From NCBI GenBank assembly GCA_024280265.1, contig JAJRQL010000076.1, forward strand, positions 1 to 39,396: DNA of 39,396 nucleotides, read 5' to 3'. A program made the translations under genes and the position numbers. Position 1 is the stretch's first letter. Every line of letters starts with the position of its first letter. Positions 15,685 through 25,700 of the stretch are shown in pieces. The notes under the pieces are model-generated. The model was given only the letters and a program-made list of their open reading frames with translations. It did no database searches and was not told the DNA's origin. This DNA comes from Deltaproteobacteria bacterium. Its GTDB lineage: Bacteria; Desulfobacterota; Desulfobulbia; Desulfobulbales; Desulfocapsaceae.

Positions 15685-17504
15685 GGAAACAACGCCTGGC
15701 CAGAGTTTCTCCCTGGGTTCTTGCAGCGGCCTGTGGGTTGCTCGCTGTTATCATAGCTGTCTTTGCGGTAAATAACTATCGCCGTGATAAGGTATTGATG
15801 ACTGATATTCTTCTTGAGAAAGGCGTCACCCTGATACGTTTTGTCGCCTCCAGTGCCAGGAGTTCTATCTACTCAAGTATCCGCTCCGGACAGGATGTTG
15901 CTTCATTGTGGACTAATAATGTTCAGCGTGTCTTTGAGCATGCCTCAGGACATCCAGGGGTTCGCTTCCTCGGTCTTGTTGATAGTGAAGGTGTGATACT
16001 TGCTAACTCAGTTCCGGAATCTCGACTCCGCAAGGTACCAGATGAAACCAGAGACTTTCTTCGCGCAATAGAGGGTGCTGAAGATAACACGATCACCTTC
16101 AGTTATCGAATAAGCAAGGAGGATAAGGGTACATTTTTTCAGGTAGCTGCCTTTTTCACCCCTGTCGGAGATCGTTTTATCAAGCGGCTCGGTCCTGTTG
16201 GTAGCCAACAGGGTGAACGTAGTGAAATTGTAAGGAAAATGATGCGTCTCCACGGCACTGATCTACAGTGGATGCATAGAATAGAGGGACTCGCCAGACA
16301 AAAGTATGCAATCATTGTTGAGCTTGACATGAAGCAATATAAACAACGCCTGCAAAGACAGAAACTTGAGATAATTATCCTGTCAATTGTTCTTCTCCTC
16401 GTTGGGTTTGGTGGCTGGCTCTCAATGTTAACTCTCGAAGGTCTCAAGGGATCTCAAAGCAGGTTGCGCCGAGTTGAAGCATTTCGTGATATCTTAATCT
16501 CCTCACTGCCTGTCGGTCTGATTGCCATTGACAGCAAAGGGCAAATTATTTTGTATAATCGGTTTTCCCAGGATTTGACAGGCATCAGTGAAAAATTTGC
16601 ACTTGGAAACAATTCTTTGATATTTAATGATATCCCTGAGATAAAAGAAGCGTTTGAAGGCAGTTCAGTGAGGGCTGGTTTTGATTTCCAAAAAGAGGTG
16701 CAGCTGGTTACAGAATCTGGAGTCTGCCATACTGTACAGTTGAACAGGATGGCAATCATCGATCGAGATGGTACTTTTGTCGGAACACTCCTTATGATTC
16801 AGGATTTAAGTCAGGTGAAAAACCTTGAAGAAGACCTGAGAAGAAGCGAAAGACTGGCCGCACTAGGGAAAATGGCTGCAGGAGTGGCCCATGAACTGCG
16901 CAATCCGCTCAGCTCCATAAAAGGTCTTGCTCTGGTTTTACGCTCAAAATCCTGCAATGAAAACCATGACAGAGAGGCAGCAGATATTCTGGTTCAGGAG
17001 GTTGAGCGGTTGAATAGAAGTATCTCTGAACTTCTGGATTACGCAAGACCGCAAAAACTTCAGAAAAATAAAGTTGATATCCAGAAACTACTCAAAAAAG
17101 CGGTGTCTCTTTTGAGTATGGATGCGGAAGCCTCCGGGGTTCAGATGGTGACAGATTTTCCAGAAGTACTGCCCATGCTCAATGCTGATGAGGATAAGTT
17201 GAACCAGGTGTTCTTAAACCTGTTTTTAAATTCCATCCAGGCAATGACTGGAGGTGGTACCTTAACCGTTTCCACAGAAAAGACTGATGAGGAGAGTATC
17301 AAGGTTGTGGTGACTGATACAGGATGTGGTATTTCCGCTGAAAATATCAGCAGAGTGTTTGATCCATATTTCACAACGAAACCTGAAGGAACAGGTCTCG
17401 GGATGGCCATGTCTGCTAAGATTGTGGAAGAGCATGGCGGGTCAATCACTTTTGAATCGGAAGAGGGTAAGGGAGCTTCTGTGATTGTAGAAATTCCCTA
17501 CTGA
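15672..17504 (+). CDS. Orphan membrane histidine kinase (NtrB/ZraS-like, PAS domain)
   Basis: A 610-residue sensor histidine kinase. Two membrane helices (about 14-33 and 233-254) flank a periplasmic sensor of about 200 residues. A PAS domain follows (about 268-380, including LPVGLIAIDSKGQIILYN), then HisKA with the phospho-acceptor His407 in AAGVAHELRNPLSSIKG, and the ATPase domain with N box (NQVFLNLFLNSIQAM), G1 (DTGCGIS), F (DPYFTTKPEG) and G2 (GTGLGMAMS). HELRNPL with a compact ATPase is typical of NtrB/ZraS kinases that phosphorylate NtrC-type sigma-54 activators. No response regulator adjoins it. The gene starts 13 bases inside the upstream unknown gene, so the two proteins are likely made together. 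Confidence 0.9.
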   Translation: MRIVRKQRLARVSPWVLAAACGLLAVIIAVFAVNNYRRDKVLMTDILLEKGVTLIRFVASSARSSIYSSIRSGQDVASLWTNNVQRVFEHASGHPGVRFLGLVDSEGVILANSVPESRLRKVPDETRDFLRAIEGAEDNTITFSYRISKEDKGTFFQVAAFFTPVGDRFIKRLGPVGSQQGERSEIVRKMMRLHGTDLQWMHRIEGLARQKYAIIVELDMKQYKQRLQRQKLEIIILSIVLLLVGFGGWLSMLTLEGLKGSQSRLRRVEAFRDILISSLPVGLIAIDSKGQIILYNRFSQDLTGISEKFALGNNSLIFNDIPEIKEAFEGSSVRAGFDFQKEVQLVTESGVCHTVQLNRMAIIDRDGTFVGTLLMIQDLSQVKNLEEDLRRSERLAALGKMAAGVAHELRNPLSSIKGLALVLRSKSCNENHDREAADILVQEVERLNRSISELLDYARPQKLQKNKVDIQKLLKKAVSLLSMDAEASGVQMVTDFPEVLPMLNADEDKLNQVFLNLFLNSIQAMTGGGTLTVSTEKTDEESIKVVVTDTGCGISAENISRVFDPYFTTKPEGTGLGMAMSAKIVEEHGGSITFESEEGKGASVIVEIPY

Positions 17505-17565
17505 GTCTCTTTTTATTTAGTGCTGGTGAAGGACCGGACCGGGACCGATTCACATTGCTTTTGGC

Positions 17566-18228
17566 TCACAGGGGCAGTTCTTTTGGTTCCTGCTCCGGTT
17601 CTTTTGGAGGAACGGGTGAGTTCTTTCCTGAAAATATTTTACAGAGAGACTGGAATAGTATTTTAACCCCACTCCATATTTTGGGTAAAATCCATATTGC
17701 AGTCAAAAGAAAGGCTACAAAAAAGATAAGAAATGCCAGAGGGTAATGGAGCATGGCCCATATACCACTGATAACTGCAATATCTTCAAGTACTGATGCA
17801 GTCCAGTTGCTAAAAGGTTCCGGTGATGTGTTGATCAATACCCGGGTCCCTGCTTTAATGGTGTGCGTGGTGGCGGCAATTCCTCCTCCCAGTATCCCTG
17901 CGGTGATAACCACAGCTGAATTAACATCTCCGACAGCACCTGCAGCAAGGAGAACTCCTGCAGGAATACGGATAAAAGAGTGGATTGTGTCCCATCCTGT
18001 ATCAACACCAGGAGTTTTGTCCACAAAAAACTCTATTAAATACATTAGAGCGGCGGCCCCTATGACCATGGGATTTTGTAAAACTATCAGTTGCTCAGGG
18101 AGGACGATGTTTCCTGTAAGACCGAGCCCGCCAAGTACCGCAATGGTTGCATAGAGATTTATACCAGCGGCCCAGGCGGTACCCATTGTGAGGGCAAGGG
18201 TTGCTATCAGTTGTTGATAGGCATCCAT
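17566..18228 (-). CDS. DUF4126-family membrane protein
   Basis: A 220-residue integral membrane protein of the DUF4126 family, whose function is unknown. About five or six hydrophobic segments are visible, including ALTMGTAWAAGINLYATIAV (about 11-30), PMVIGAAALMYLIEFFVDK (53-71), a glycine-rich stretch SAVVITAGILGGGIAATTH (about 104-122) and a C-terminal pair ending near IWILPKI. The motif FFVDKTPGVDTGWDTIHSFIR is typical. The C-terminus is a Pro/Glu-rich cytoplasmic tail (PVPPKEPEQEPKELPL). It converges with the histidine kinase gene; the 61 bases between hold no clear terminator. Confidence 0.85.
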   Translation of the reverse strand: MDAYQQLIATLALTMGTAWAAGINLYATIAVLGGLGLTGNIVLPEQLIVLQNPMVIGAAALMYLIEFFVDKTPGVDTGWDTIHSFIRIPAGVLLAAGAVGDVNSAVVITAGILGGGIAATTHTIKAGTRVLINTSPEPFSNWTASVLEDIAVISGIWAMLHYPLAFLIFFVAFLLTAIWILPKIWSGVKILFQSLCKIFSGKNSPVPPKEPEQEPKELPL

Positions 18229-18330
18229 TTCTCTTCCCTTTTGTGATGTTCTTTCACAGCTTTGTTGAGAACCTCAGTCTCGCAAATCCGTTTAAACAAT
18301 AATCAGCTTCGGGAGTGGTGGCAAGTGTTG

Positions 18331-18516
18331 CTACGGATTTTGAAAGTTTCTGCGAAGAAATTCGCACTCAGCAGGGGTAAGATCATATTTCATTTCAACC
18401 TGTTGCAGTAAGCTTTGACGGCTTTTATCAGGATGTTTCTCCAGGAGCAGGCAGAGCTCTGCAAGTGCCTGCTTTTTCCGATCTCCTTTTAAACGGGTGG
18501 GTTGTTCTGCTGACAT
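18331..18516 (-). CDS. Small charged protein between glgB and the DUF4126 gene
   Basis: A 61-residue soluble ORF I do not recognise. AAAAGGAAA lies about 9-10 bases before the ATG, and the frame reads as a compact helical protein (RKKQALAELCLLLEKHPDKS, then LLQQVEMKYDLTPAECEFLRRNF), more protein-like than the shadow frames around it. It starts 38 bases after the glgB stop and would be co-transcribed with it. The LTPAECEFLRR end suggests a helix-turn-helix-like fold, but this is weak. Confidence 0.5.
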   Translation of the reverse strand: MSAEQPTRLKGDRKKQALAELCLLLEKHPDKSRQSLLQQVEMKYDLTPAECEFLRRNFQNP

Positions 18517-18554
18517 GCTGTAATTTCCTTTTTATGTATTGCTGGAGAATGTTT

Positions 18555-20765
18555 TTACTTACATGGTTTCAGAATTATACCAGCCAGTGGTGGAACTGTC
18601 ACGTGAGCATGGTATTGGGCCTGGGCATAGGGTTTTGCTATGGATTTATAGATTGTTTTGTTTGAGGCATTGCTCCCTCCAAACCTGGATTGGTCGGAGC
18701 AGAACACCTGCTCATAGTTTTGTCCACTTGGCAACCCTATCTTGTAGTTATAGAAGGTCTGTGGAGTGTAGTTGAAGAGGCATACCAGGTGATCATCCCG
18801 GTCTTTGGCAAACCTGGCATATGAGATGATTGAGTTTGCACGATCCTCCAGATCCATCCACTGGAATCCCTGCTGCTCAAAATCCTGTTCCCAGAGGCTG
18901 GGGTTGTCTTTATAGACTGTATTGAGCTCTTTGAAAAAATTGAGCATTTCACGATGCAGTTCACTCTCATGAAGTAAGTGGAAATCCAGGCTTTGTTTAC
19001 AGTTCCACTCACGCCACTGGCCAAATTCACAGCCCATAAAAAGAAGTTTTTTACCAGGGTGCATCCACATGGTCATAAAAAGAAGGCGCAGGTTGACAAA
19101 TTTCTGCCAGAGATCCCCAGGCATTTTGTCAATAAGTGAACGTTTCCCGTGGACCACCTCATCATGGGAAAATGGCAGGATGAAATTTTCCGAAAATGCA
19201 TACATCATGGAAAAGGTAAGGTTGTTGTGGTGATATTGGCGGAAGATTGGTTCTTTTTGGAAATAGTCGAGGATGTCATTCATCCAGCCCATGTTCCATT
19301 TAAAGCCAAAACCAAGTCCTCCCTGATCAGCAGGTTTGGAAACGCCGTAAAAACTGGTGGATTCCTCTGCTATCATCAGTGTTCCCGGATGCAGGTCGTA
19401 GACAATTGAATTGAGGTGCTTTATAAACTCGATCGCTTCCAGGTTTTCCCTGCCTCCATAGCAGTTTGGAACCCATTCCCCGTCTTTTCTTGAGTAGTCA
19501 AGGTAAAGCATTGATGCTACTGCATCCACCCGGAGCCCGTCAATATGATATTTATCCAACCAGAACAGCGCATTGGCGATGAGAAAGTTAGATACCTCTT
19601 TCCTGCCATAGTTGTAAATATACGTTCCCCATTCAGGATGATCACCTTTTCTCGGATCTTCGTGCTCAAAGAGGGCGGTACCATCGAAACGAGCCAAGCT
19701 GTGGGAATCTTTAGGGAAATGCGCTGGAACCCAGTCGAGGATTACACCTATGCCCTCCTGGTGACAGCTGTCCACAAAATACATGAAATCCTCAGGTACA
19801 CCGTATCTGCTGGACATGCTGAACGGACCTGTTATCTGGTACCCCCATGACTCATCAAGGGGATGTTCCATTATGGGCATGAGCTCAATATGGGTAAAAC
19901 CAAGATCTTTAACGTATGGAATGAGTTTGGCAGCAAGTTCTCTGAACGTCAGAAACCGGTCAGGGTTTGCAGGATCACGTTGCCATGATCCTGCATGAAC
20001 CTCATATATTGCCATGGGGCTGTCATAGGGATTGACCCGCTGTTTCTCTTTCTGCCAGTTATCGTCATGCCATTGATAATGGTCAAGATAACGAATCATT
20101 GAGGCAGTTTTTGGCCGGTGTTCTCCAAAAAACTGGAAAGGATCAGATTTTTCGAGAATATCTCCACGAGTGGTGCGGATCTCAAATTTATATATTTCAT
20201 CCTCTCCAATCCCCGGAAGGAACAACTCCCATACTCCTGAACTGCCAAGACATCGCATGGGGTGAACTCTACCGTCCCAACTGTTGAAACAACCTATTAC
20301 AGATACCCGGGTGGCGGAAGGCGCCCAAACGCGGAAGATGGTTCCTTGTATTTGCGAGTACATCCCTGGATGTGCCCCGATATGTTCATACAACTTATAA
20401 TTGGTTCCGAAGTTAAAGAGAAAACGATCTTTCTCACTTAAAATCGGCATAAAACGGTACGGGTCATTGATCGTGCTTTCCACACCATCCTTATATATGA
20501 TTTTATATTGATAGGTGTACGGGTCCAGGTCAGTGTCTGCGACATCACCACGATCGATGGTAACTTCGTAAATTCCCTGTTCACGAACCCTGTCCATGGG
20601 GATTTCCTGCCCGTTAATAAGGAGAGAGACAGTTCTTGCGTGGGGTTGGAAACAGCGTATCAGGGCGGATTTTTCATCCTGCCCTGTAAAGTGTACGCCC
20701 AGGACTTGAAAGGGATCGTAGTGTTCTGCACGGAGGAGGCGGTCAATCGGTTCGTTCATACCCAT
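18555..20765 (-). CDS. glgB: 1,4-alpha-glucan (glycogen) branching enzyme
   Basis: A 736-residue GH13 branching enzyme that transfers alpha-1,4 glucan segments to the 6 position in glycogen synthesis. Order: N-terminal CBM48-like domain (DPFQVLGVH at about 17-25), a second CBM48 domain (AHPGMYSQIQGTIFRVWAPSA, about 131-151), the catalytic barrel with IELMPIMEHP, nucleophile Asp414 in DGLRVDAVASMLYLD, acid/base Glu467 in LMIAEESTS, and Asp535 in PFSHDEVVHGKRS, then a C-terminal beta domain. Length and motifs are canonical. AGGGGAT lies just before the first ATG; an in-frame ATG two codons on (20759) is equally possible. No other glg gene is nearby. A hairpin with a T tract lies about 170 bases upstream in the likely leader. 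Confidence 0.96.
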   Translation of the reverse strand: MGMNEPIDRLLRAEHYDPFQVLGVHFTGQDEKSALIRCFQPHARTVSLLINGQEIPMDRVREQGIYEVTIDRGDVADTDLDPYTYQYKIIYKDGVESTINDPYRFMPILSEKDRFLFNFGTNYKLYEHIGAHPGMYSQIQGTIFRVWAPSATRVSVIGCFNSWDGRVHPMRCLGSSGVWELFLPGIGEDEIYKFEIRTTRGDILEKSDPFQFFGEHRPKTASMIRYLDHYQWHDDNWQKEKQRVNPYDSPMAIYEVHAGSWQRDPANPDRFLTFRELAAKLIPYVKDLGFTHIELMPIMEHPLDESWGYQITGPFSMSSRYGVPEDFMYFVDSCHQEGIGVILDWVPAHFPKDSHSLARFDGTALFEHEDPRKGDHPEWGTYIYNYGRKEVSNFLIANALFWLDKYHIDGLRVDAVASMLYLDYSRKDGEWVPNCYGGRENLEAIEFIKHLNSIVYDLHPGTLMIAEESTSFYGVSKPADQGGLGFGFKWNMGWMNDILDYFQKEPIFRQYHHNNLTFSMMYAFSENFILPFSHDEVVHGKRSLIDKMPGDLWQKFVNLRLLFMTMWMHPGKKLLFMGCEFGQWREWNCKQSLDFHLLHESELHREMLNFFKELNTVYKDNPSLWEQDFEQQGFQWMDLEDRANSIISYARFAKDRDDHLVCLFNYTPQTFYNYKIGLPSGQNYEQVFCSDQSRFGGSNASNKTIYKSIAKPYAQAQYHAHVTVPPLAGIILKPCK

Positions 20766-20926
20766 GGGAATCCCCTAAGCTAAAGAGAGCAATGTTAGTA
20801 CATTACTCCATAAAAACCGTAATAACAAAAAAGCAGGTAAGCAAGGTACGAGACTCCGAGAAGCCGTGAGAACTTTTTGAAATCAGAAATTTAGAGCTGC
20901 CAGCAAGGCACTTATCCAGCGATTCT

Positions 20927-20949
20927 AAAAAAAATCCCGACTTGTCGGG
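20927..20949 (-). terminator. Terminator-like hairpin in the presumed glgB leader
   Basis: Read on the minus strand, CCCGAC-AA-GTCGGG (20949-20936) is followed by A and then eight T residues (20934-20927), the form of an intrinsic terminator, although with a tight 2-base loop. It lies about 160 bases before the glgB start and no gene ends here, so it may act as an attenuator or end a short RNA. Confidence 0.45.
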
Positions 20950-20992
20950 TTAGATTCTTACCTATGTACAGATTAGCAAATCCTGGTGGGAA

Positions 20993-21021
20993 AACATAGG
21001 CTAAAATGTGCTTGAAAACAA
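20993..21021 (-). promoter_or_regulatory. Possible minus-strand promoter upstream of glgB
   Basis: On the minus strand, TTGTTT (21021-21016) and TATGTT (20998-20993) are separated by 17 bases. Transcription would begin near 20986 and meet the terminator-like hairpin about 40 bases later, then reach glgB if it reads through. Confidence 0.35.
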
Positions 21022-21070
21022 ATAATTCAGTTACTGTCGATTCGTTAAGGTACGTGGTCAGGAACACTGC

Positions 21071-21100
21071 TTGACCCCAACTGAAGAGATCTGTTATTGT
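21071..21100 (+). promoter_or_regulatory. Possible promoter of yqgE and following genes
   Basis: TTGACC (21071-21076) and TATTGT (21095-21100) are separated by 18 bases. A TATGAT at 21103-21108 is an alternative -10 box but is too far from this -35 box. A transcript would have a leader of about 125 bases. Confidence 0.4.
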
Positions 21101-21232
21101 AGTATGATATAGAGCAGTGAAAGAGAATTTTTTCGTACTCTTTAAATCCGTGACGGTCTTGTGAGTATCAACATCGCCTGCCTACGGGTTCATAGTACTT
21201 ACCGGTAAACATTGGCAAAGATCTTCAAGAAT

Positions 21233-21802
21233 ATGACAGAAAAACCCCTCATTGACAGTCTGACAGGCTCTTTTCTCCTGTCAACTGCCCAGATGCCAGA
21301 TCCACGTTTTGCTGAACAGGTTATTTATATTTGCTCCCATGGATATGAAGGAGCTGTGGGGATTGCCATTAATAAGCCTAATCCACTGCTGAGCCTTGAA
21401 GAGGTACTTCGCAGTAATAACCTTCCCGTTCCGGACAATCTCCATGCACCTGTGTATCTGGGAGGGCCGGTTGAACAGACTTCTGCTTTTATTCTCTACT
21501 CTTCAGATTATGTCACAGAGCAGCAGATTGAGGTGAGTTCATCAGTTTATTTGTCACGCAACACACAGGTTCTGGAGGATATCGCAAATGGTTGCGGGCC
21601 AGAAAAATTTATTTTTGTGGTTGGCTATGCTGGATGGGGGCCTGGTCAGCTTGAACAGGAGTTAGTTTCCCAGGGATGGCTCACCATTCCCGGACTGGAT
21701 TCGATAATTTTTGATGTACCGGATGAAGATAAATGGCGCGAGGCAGCAGCAATTTATGGTATAGATATTTCAACATATCAAGATCTTATTGGCAATGCCT
21801 GA
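21233..21802 (+). CDS. YqgE/AlgH family protein (UPF0301)
   Basis: A 189-residue member of the YqgE/AlgH family, a widespread protein of uncertain function once linked to alginate regulation in Pseudomonas. Family blocks are clear: GSFLLSTAQMPDPRFAEQVIYIC, GAVGIAINKP, VYLGGPVEQTSAFILYS, FVVGYAGWGPGQLEQEL and WLTIPGLDSIIFD. The ATG at 21233 gives the usual N-terminus; an in-frame TTG seven codons upstream is less likely. It is followed by a Cys-cluster gene after 59 bases and probably shares its transcript. Confidence 0.9.
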   Translation: MTEKPLIDSLTGSFLLSTAQMPDPRFAEQVIYICSHGYEGAVGIAINKPNPLLSLEEVLRSNNLPVPDNLHAPVYLGGPVEQTSAFILYSSDYVTEQQIEVSSSVYLSRNTQVLEDIANGCGPEKFIFVVGYAGWGPGQLEQELVSQGWLTIPGLDSIIFDVPDEDKWREAAAIYGIDISTYQDLIGNA

Positions 21803-21861
21803 TGTTTTTTTTACGGTCAAGGTCAAACTTTATAATAAAAACAGTAGCGTGAATATCATAA

Positions 21862-22263
21862 ATGGCTGATGTAAGGGATATATTTGAATGTTCCCAGTGT
21901 GGTTACTGTTGTCAGGGGGAGACAACTGTATCCCTTGATGAAGCAGATCAGAAAAGAATGGTAGCGGCACTTGGCATTCCAGAAGTAGAAGTGCGAAGCA
22001 GGTATTGGCGTGTCAGCGGAAACGTGGTGCAGATGAAAATAGTAGATGGCCATTGTATCTTTTATGATAACGGCTGTACTATCCACCAGGGTCGTCCCTG
22101 GCGTTGTGCCCAGTGGCCGTTACATCCTTCCATGCTCAGTGATAAGAACAACTATGACACTATTTCCAAGTCTTGTCCTGGAATCAATACCGCTATCTCC
22201 TATGATGAGTTCTGTCGAATTTTACAAGAGTTGATTGATGAACAGACCACCATTCACTGTTAA
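21862..22263 (+). CDS. YkgJ-type Cys-cluster protein
   Basis: A 133-residue protein of the same zinc/iron-sulfur Cys-cluster family as the one at 9259 but only distantly alike. It begins ECSQCGYCCQGE (about 9-20), then has GHCIFYDNGCTIHQGRPWRCAQWPLHP, in which spaced Cys residues and the RPxxCxxWPLHP block are typical. Another Cys lies in SKSCPGIN. It probably binds a metal through 8 or so cysteines; its substrate is unknown. It is 5 bases upstream of rlmH, so the genes are likely co-transcribed. Confidence 0.85.
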   Translation: MADVRDIFECSQCGYCCQGETTVSLDEADQKRMVAALGIPEVEVRSRYWRVSGNVVQMKIVDGHCIFYDNGCTIHQGRPWRCAQWPLHPSMLSDKNNYDTISKSCPGINTAISYDEFCRILQELIDEQTTIHC

Positions 22264-22268
22264 TTCAC

Positions 22269-22736
22269 ATGAGAATTGAATTACCATTTCTTGGTAAGAC
22301 AAAAAAAACGTTTATCGAGCAGGGAATTAAAGAATATAGCAATCGACTCAAGCATTATAGCTCACTGCACATTCATATCCTTAAAATAAAAAAGATAAAG
22401 GGGTGGACAGAAGAGCAGCAGCGATGTGAAGAGGGTCGTCTGCTGCTGACATCCCTGCCGCAGGCGACGGTTAAAGTTGTTCTTGACGCTAGTGGCAGGC
22501 AACTCTCTTCGGAGGGGTTTTCCGAATTGATCTCCCGCTTTGAACAGAATGGTCAAAAGCATGTCGCCTTTCTAATAGGCGGGCCGACAGGACACGCCAC
22601 TGAGGTTTTTGATGCTGCAGACCATTTGATCTCTTTTTCAAAAATGACGTTTACCCATGACATGGTACGGCTCTTTCTGGTGGAACAGTTGTACCGGGCC
22701 TACACAATCAAAGCCGGCGAAAAATATCACAAGTAA
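22269..22736 (+). CDS. rlmH: 23S rRNA pseudouridine-1915 N3-methyltransferase
   Basis: A 155-residue SPOUT-class methyltransferase that methylates the N3 of pseudouridine 1915 in helix 69 of 23S rRNA, on the assembled ribosome, using S-adenosylmethionine. The trefoil-knot signatures are present: FLIGGPTGH (about 100-108), and the C-terminal SFSKMTFTHDMVRLFLVEQL with YRAYTIKAGEKYHK. The length is as usual for the family. The gene ends 39 bases before the convergent hybrid kinase gene. No clear terminator separates them. Confidence 0.95.
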   Translation: MRIELPFLGKTKKTFIEQGIKEYSNRLKHYSSLHIHILKIKKIKGWTEEQQRCEEGRLLLTSLPQATVKVVLDASGRQLSSEGFSELISRFEQNGQKHVAFLIGGPTGHATEVFDAADHLISFSKMTFTHDMVRLFLVEQLYRAYTIKAGEKYHK

Positions 22737-22775
22737 TTAACAGGTACTGGAGCTCGCGGGGACATGGTTTCTGGG

Positions 22776-25700
22776 TCAGGGAGCATCACGTAAGTGTGCA
22801 AGAAAACTGGCAACCAGTTTCCTGGCCTTTTTAAAATCAAAACGTGTCACGCAGCTGTCTATTTCAGTAACCTCTTTACTCCAGGTACTGTTTAGAAAAT
22901 GAGGTTTTATTTGTTGCCAGCGTTGTGCAGCCTGGAAGTCCATCTGTTTTAGTTGTTGAAGCAACTCTTGGAGAAGGTGGATTGCTTCGTCTGGGGTTGA
23001 GGGTGAATGTGAGGTATCTTCCCGGATATGAAAACAGCCGCGCGTTTCAAGGGAAATGAGTGACTGTTGCAGTTCTTCCCAGGCAATAGCAAAATTATTT
23101 AACAGAGATTCTGTGTCCGACCCATTGGATATGGCATTTTCGAGCTTGCTGGCGACATCCTGGATCCTGTAAGTACACAAATTTCCGGCTATACCTTTGA
23201 TGGTGTGGAAAAGATGCTTGACGGTCTCCAGGTCTTTATGGTGCAGAAGTTCGATTGCATCGGCATAACAGGAACCGTATTCAGTTGTAAAATCTTTTAA
23301 AAGGCGCAGGTAGAGTGTGCTGTTCCCATCAAGACGGGTAATACCACTTTGGAGGTTTATTCCCGGCAGTGCATTTGGAAGGCTTCCTCCTGCTGTTGTT
23401 TCAGGTACATGGTGTTGTTTTTGTGCCTGGGAAATGTGGATGCTTGCCTCACCAGTCTTTTTTCCAATCCATTGAGCGAGGGTGGTAAATAATTCGGTAA
23501 TGTTTATGGGTTTTCCTATGTAGTCATCCATTCCAGTCGCTAGGCTTTTTTCACGATCACCGTTCATGGTATGTGCCGTCATGGCAATAATTGGGATCTT
23601 TGAAGAAGGTGTCTTCCAGGTTGCTTCAATCTCACGTATTTGTTTTGTCGCCTCATATCCGTCCAGTACAGGCATTTGGATATCCATTAGAATGGCAGAA
23701 TAGTGGCTGTTGTTTGCAAGGCTTGATTTGAATTTATCAACAGCCACAGCACCATTTTCAGCAATATCCACAGTGATTCTTGCTTTAGCCAGTATTTCGA
23801 CAGAAATCTGCTGGTTAATGGCATTATCTTCAACAAGAAGAATGTGTGCACCATCAACAAAATGCATGGCCTCAAGCCTTTGATTTTCCTGCCTGTGTTC
23901 AAGTGACAGTGGGTGTTTTCTGGCAGTTGTTTCATTCTGAAACTTTAGAATGAAGGAAAACGTACTTCCTGCTTCCGGATTGTTAGTAACCTTAATGGTA
24001 CCACCCATCATCTCGACAAGTTCTTTGGAAATGGCGAGTCCAAGTCCGGTCCCGCCATATTTACGGGTGTGGGAGGTGTCGATCTGGTTGAAGGCTTCAA
24101 AAAGTGACGAAAGTTTATCCGAAGGGATACCTATACCACTGTCTGTTATGGTGAACTTTATACGGGAGAGGGACTTACTTTTATGTATCAGTGACACGGT
24201 AACAGTGACTCCACCCCGTTCAGTGAATTTAATTCCATTACCAATGAGATTGGTCAGAACCTGGCGTAACCGAGTCTGGTCTCCATATATAAACGATGGG
24301 ACATTATCGTCCATGTGTAACTGTAAGGATAGTTTCTTTTTCAGGGCTTGATGAGCGAAAAGATCTTCAAGTTGAACCAGAAGGTCGGATAATGAGAACA
24401 GACTGTTTTCAAGGTTAAGCTTACCGGCCTCAATTTTTGAATAGTCAAGAATATCATTAATTACTTTGAGGAGCCCCCTTGCAGAAGAATGAATTTTAGT
24501 AAGATAATCAAACTGGCGATCAGTAAGAGTTGTCTCCAGAGCCAGTTCAGAAAGGCCTATCAAGGCATTCATGGGAGTCCGTATTTCATGGCTCATGTTT
24601 GCAAGGAAAAGACTTTTCTGCCTACTGGCTTCTTCAGCTTTCTGTTGTGCGCTTTGCAGCTCAGCCTCTGTTAATTTTCGCTCAGTGATATCTTCTTTTA
24701 CGGCAACAAAATGGCGGATATTGCCGTTGTCATCCAGAATGGGGGAGATCGATGCGAGTTCCCAGAAGAGTTCACCATTTTTTTTGCGGTTGCAGAATTC
24801 TCCGTGCCAGTCCTGGACGGCCATAATGGTATCCCACATTTCTTTGAAATGAAGATTTGATTGCAGTCCGGCATTTAATATTCGTGGGTTTTGTCCAATG
24901 GCCTCTTCCGGACTGTAAAGGGTCAGTTCTGAGAATTTAGGGTTCACATATTCGATTGTGCCTTCCCTGTCTGTAATGACGATGGAAACCGGACTGTTTT
25001 TAACAGCCTCCGCAAGTTGTTTCATCTCTTCCCGGGCATGACGACGCTCGGTTTTTTCTCGATCAAGGTCCCTGTTTCTTGCGGTAAGAGTCTCATTTAT
25101 TTCAATGAGCTCCCTGGTTCGGTTTGCAACTGTCTGTTCAAGACTGTCACGTTGGACGTTAAGTTGATCAAGGATCTGTTGCCGTTGCGCCATTTCCTCT
25201 AATAGGTGTTCCGTGGTTTCCTTGAGACCATGGACAGTGTCTGTCATGACCCTGCCAATCTGATTGAACTCATAGATTGGACCCGGCTGGTAGCAGGCTT
25301 CCTCTTTTTTGCCAACCTGGGTCGCAAACGAGGAGAGGTTAGTAAGTGGCGCTATAAGGAAACGTCTTACCAGGAAGAGGGTCAGTGCTGAAAGGCCAGT
25401 TGCAATAAACAACAGGTACATGATTTTGCTTTGGTAGGCAGCGTCAATATCAGCAAATATGGATTCATGAATAATGAATAGAAGTGTTAGAGGGCTCTCC
25501 TGATCATAAATGCTGAGTTTTTTGAGGTGAGCCACATAACCATCATTGAGAAGTTTAAATGATGCACCGGAAGAACCCAGATCTTGAATTAACGATTCCT
25601 GCATAAGAGACGTATCGTGTTTGGTGGACGTGATGATCTCACCCCTATGAACCAGTAACAGCACATCAGCATGTATTTTGTTACGAAGGTTTTCAGCCAG

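Larger units (their letters stand above)
20766..21232. other. 467-base divergent intergenic region between glgB and yqgE
   Basis: No gene is visible. It contains, from left to right, a minus-strand hairpin with a T tract (20927-20949), a minus-strand promoter-like pair (20993-21021) and a plus-strand promoter-like pair (21071-21100), each listed separately. The 160 bases directly before glgB show nothing else I can name. Confidence 0.5.
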
